Positions 23,849 through 25,512 of a DNA stretch of 25,512 nt are shown here, piece by piece; position 1 is the stretch's first letter; the number at the start of each line of letters is the position of its first letter. The stretch covers positions 1 through 25,512 of the forward strand of contig CANHUW010000007.1 in NCBI GenBank assembly GCA_947463975.1. The letters run 5' to 3'. The stretch is from Bacteroidota bacterium (lineage in GTDB: Bacteria > Bacteroidota > Bacteroidia > Chitinophagales > Chitinophagaceae). The notes under the pieces were generated by a model. The model worked only from the letters and a program-made list of their open reading frames with translations, was not told the DNA's origin and ran no database searches. Position numbers and translations under genes: made by a program.

Positions 23849-24184
23849 ATGAATCAATCTTTACCCCAACTACAACTTGCCAATGGCAAGGAACCGCTCA
23901 AAGTGGACTTATTGCATAGCAAGAAAGCGGCAATGATCCTAAGAGCATTGAACCACAAACTTCGTCAACAAATTTTAAAACTGATCGACGAACATCAAAA
24001 GATGACCGTAACGGAGATCTATGTAAAATTAAGACTTGAACAATCAGTTGCTTCACAACATTTAGCTATTTTAAGAAGAGCAGGAATTGTAGGAACTATT
24101 CGTGAAGGAAAATTTATTTTTTATTTAGTAGACTACACACGTTTAGAACAAGTAAATCAATTTGTTGAACAATTGGTTGGTTAA
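23849..24184 (+). CDS. ArsR-family winged-helix regulator without cysteines
   Basis: A 111-residue DNA-binding protein of the ArsR/SmtB type. Residues about 25-95 form the winged helix: LRALNHKLRQQILKLIDEH, MTVTEIYVKLRLEQSVASQHLAILRRAGIV (recognition helix QSVASQHLAIL), and the wing REGKFIFYLV. The chain holds no Cys at all, so it cannot sense metals through Cys thiolates or persulfides as CadC-, ArsR- or BigR-type proteins do; the signal is unknown. It probably binds the palindrome just upstream and represses itself and the rhodanese gene, which begins 9 nt after its stop. Family assignment is firm, the target inferred. Confidence 0.9.
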   Translation: MNQSLPQLQLANGKEPLKVDLLHSKKAAMILRALNHKLRQQILKLIDEHQKMTVTEIYVKLRLEQSVASQHLAILRRAGIVGTIREGKFIFYLVDYTRLEQVNQFVEQLVG

Positions 24185-24193
24185 TTTTTTTTG

Positions 24194-24856
24194 ATGTTAT
24201 TATCTATTGAACAATTTCAGAAAATTATTACAGAAGATCAGGCAATCATTTTAGATACCAGACCTTTTGAAGAACTTTTAATAGGCTATATACCCAATTC
24301 CATTCATGCTCCCAAGCATCAATTAGGCAAATTAATTGCGATGGGCTTTCTACAATTAGATAGTCCAATAGTAATTGTTGCTCCAACAAGTGCAGAAAAT
24401 GAAGCAGATATTTTATTTAGAAAACTGGGCTTTACCAATTATAAAGGGGTTTTAGAAAATGGATATACTGCATGGATGGAAGCTGGGAATTCATTTGATA
24501 TTATTATAGATGTAGACATAGATGAATTAGCAATGGACATTCCATTTGACGAGTTCTTGATGGTATTGGATATTAGAGAAGAAGATAGATACCATCAAGG
24601 ACATATCAAAAATTCAATAAGTATTCCTTTAGTGGAATTAGCTGACCTTGGAAGTATGTCTGAATTAGATGAACACTTTAATATTTATATAATCAGTGAT
24701 AACGGAGAAGATGCAAGTATTGCTTCTACCCTTCTAAAAAAAGAAGGCATACATAATAATAGAGTAGTGAATGGAGGATGGGAAGCAGTGCAAGCATTAA
24801 AAGATTCCTTTAGTTTTGAAACTTCAAAAGCGCCACCCAAAGTAGAAGAAAACTAG
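24194..24856 (+). CDS. Tandem rhodanese-like protein lacking catalytic cysteines
   Basis: A 220-residue cytoplasmic protein with two rhodanese folds. Domain 1 (about 3-98) has AIILDTRPFEE and GVLENGYTAWMEAG; domain 2 (about 115-205) has VLDIREEDRYHQGHIKNSISIPL and VVNGGWEAV. The active-site Cys is missing in both: the loops read VAPTSAENEA (about 62-71) and ISDNGEDAS (about 167-175), and the whole chain has no Cys. It resembles the C-terminal rhodanese pair of Bacteroidota MBL-fold/rhodanese proteins, with the metallo-beta-lactamase part absent. Sulfur transfer is therefore unlikely; a binding or regulatory role is inferred. I chose the ATG at 24194; a TTG lies one codon upstream. The stop overlaps that of the opposed acyltransferase gene. 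Confidence 0.85.
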   Translation: MLLSIEQFQKIITEDQAIILDTRPFEELLIGYIPNSIHAPKHQLGKLIAMGFLQLDSPIVIVAPTSAENEADILFRKLGFTNYKGVLENGYTAWMEAGNSFDIIIDVDIDELAMDIPFDEFLMVLDIREEDRYHQGHIKNSISIPLVELADLGSMSELDEHFNIYIISDNGEDASIASTLLKKEGIHNNRVVNGGWEAVQALKDSFSFETSKAPPKVEEN

Positions 24857-25512
24857 GAGACTAATAATGCGGCATGTTTGCTAGCATCATAGGTGTATTT
24901 AAATCTTCTATGACTCCATAAATAATTAGCTGGTTCTAATTTTATTTTCTCTTCCAATATTTTAACATACATGGCAGTCAATTCGCCTTCTTTGAATACT
25001 TGGGGAGAAGTAGTCATTAAAGAATATTCCATATGGTAATAGCCTCTTTTTGTACTATAAAAATGTACAAATACTTGAGCCGTATTATTTAGGATAGCCC
25101 CTTTTTCAGGACCTTTTACAAAAGGGATGTTTTGACCAAAAAACGGTACCCAAAATGCCTTCATTGGATTGCTTGGATTCTGATCTGCAGCCAATGCCAT
25201 AACATATGGGCCTTTATTTGCGTATTGATGAAATTGTGATTTAAATTGTGTAGCAGGGATCATAATACTTCCAAATCTTGCACGCATTTGGAGAATCATT
25301 TTATCAAAAAATCCATTACTCAAGGGCATATATACAGCCAGAAATGGATATTTACCGTATTTTGCTACTCCCCAATTGGCATACTCCCAATTAAAAAAAT
25401 GTCCAGCCATAATCTGCACACTCTGACCAGTATCATATAGATCATTCAATACTTCAACATTGCTTGTAAATCTTTTTTCATATTCCCTAGTGGAAATTGA
25501 AATAAACTTGAT
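24853..25512 (-). CDS. Lipid A-type lysophospholipid acyltransferase (LpxL/HtrB family), 5' end outside window
   Basis: Adds secondary acyl chains to lipid A, or makes related acyl transfers, at the inner membrane. The minus-strand frame stays open to the window edge, adding at least 21 residues (IKFISISTREYEKR...) before the first listed start codon. So this is the 3' part of about 220 residues out of some 290-300. The catalytic HX4E motif is present in AGHFFNWEYAN. Typical later blocks follow: ALAADQNP, FWVPFFGQ, PFVKGPE and NTAQVFVHFY. The N-terminal TM anchor lies outside. It is convergent with the rhodanese gene, with stops sharing CTAG. Acyl donor and position are not readable. Confidence 0.9.
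   Translation of the reverse strand: MKFISISTREYEKRFTSNVEVLNDLYDTGQSVQIMAGHFFNWEYANWGVAKYGKYPFLAVYMPLSNGFFDKMILQMRARFGSIMIPATQFKSQFHQYANKGPYVMALAADQNPSNPMKAFWVPFFGQNIPFVKGPEKGAILNNTAQVFVHFYSTKRGYYHMEYSLMTTSPQVFKEGELTAMYVKILEEKIKLEPANYLWSHRRFKYTYDASKHAALLVS

Noticed and set aside
24191..24193. TTG as start of the tandem rhodanese gene
   Set aside because: An ATG follows directly at 24194, and the conserved domain begins only after it; nothing favours the TTG.
24853..25449. Acyltransferase as a complete gene starting at 25449
   Set aside because: That start is a TTG and the same frame stays open to the window edge with family-like sequence, so the true start lies outside.

Overview
The window looks like an ordinary, AT-rich (roughly one third GC) chromosomal segment of a Bacteroidota bacterium, most likely from the Chitinophagaceae (Sediminibacterium-like). 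The reasons are: a PorZ-type protein of the type IX secretion system, a DUF5606 protein, a DUF4369/thioredoxin lipoprotein, a SusC-plug-like domain, no clear Shine-Dalgarno sequences, and several -7 boxes of the Bacteroidota type TAnnTTTG. No tRNA, rRNA, CRISPR array, insertion sequence or phage gene was seen. Genes fill nearly everything: no gene-free stretch exceeds about 160 bp. The genus-level guess is inference.

Layout. 1-3.1 kb: the 3' part of phosphoenolpyruvate carboxylase, facing an AlkA-type DNA glycosylase, then a small secreted NTF2-like protein facing a membrane-anchored M23 peptidase. 3.2-9.9 kb (+ strand): alaS, a secreted plug-like/tandem-PDZ protein, gatB, and a DUF4369-thioredoxin lipoprotein. 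9.97-15.7 kb (- strand): a tight four-gene unit, read as kdnA (Kdo 8-aminotransferase), rpoN, a divergent PAP2-like membrane protein and an RND/MMPL exporter. 15.8-21.0 kb (+): a DUF5606 protein, then a NagZ-like GH3/serine-hydrolase fusion that overlaps porZ by one base. 21.0-25.5 kb: a PliI-like secreted protein (-), a galactose-mutarotase-like epimerase (+), ridA (-), tsaB (+), an ArsR regulator plus a tandem rhodanese without catalytic cysteines (+), and the 3' part of a lipid A-type acyltransferase (-), cut by the window edge.

Many genes concern the envelope: peptidoglycan hydrolysis and recycling (M23, GH3/serine hydrolase), possible lysozyme defence (PliI-like), LPS sugar and lipid A modification (kdnA, acyltransferase), T9SS cargo processing (porZ) and lipid-like export (RND, PAP2-like). 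The others are translation or tRNA-modification genes (alaS, gatB, tsaB) and central metabolism (ppc).

I see no obvious new defence or mobile system. The most interesting things are structural. Six convergent gene pairs have almost no space between them: stop codons abut or overlap, and perfect hairpins that look like terminators lie inside coding DNA. One hairpin encodes Ile-Thr-Lys on both strands at the ends of two opposed genes. Other points are the cysteine-free ArsR/pseudo-rhodanese pair with a perfect operator-like palindrome, the plug-PDZ architecture, and possible leaderless transcripts for gatB and tsaB.
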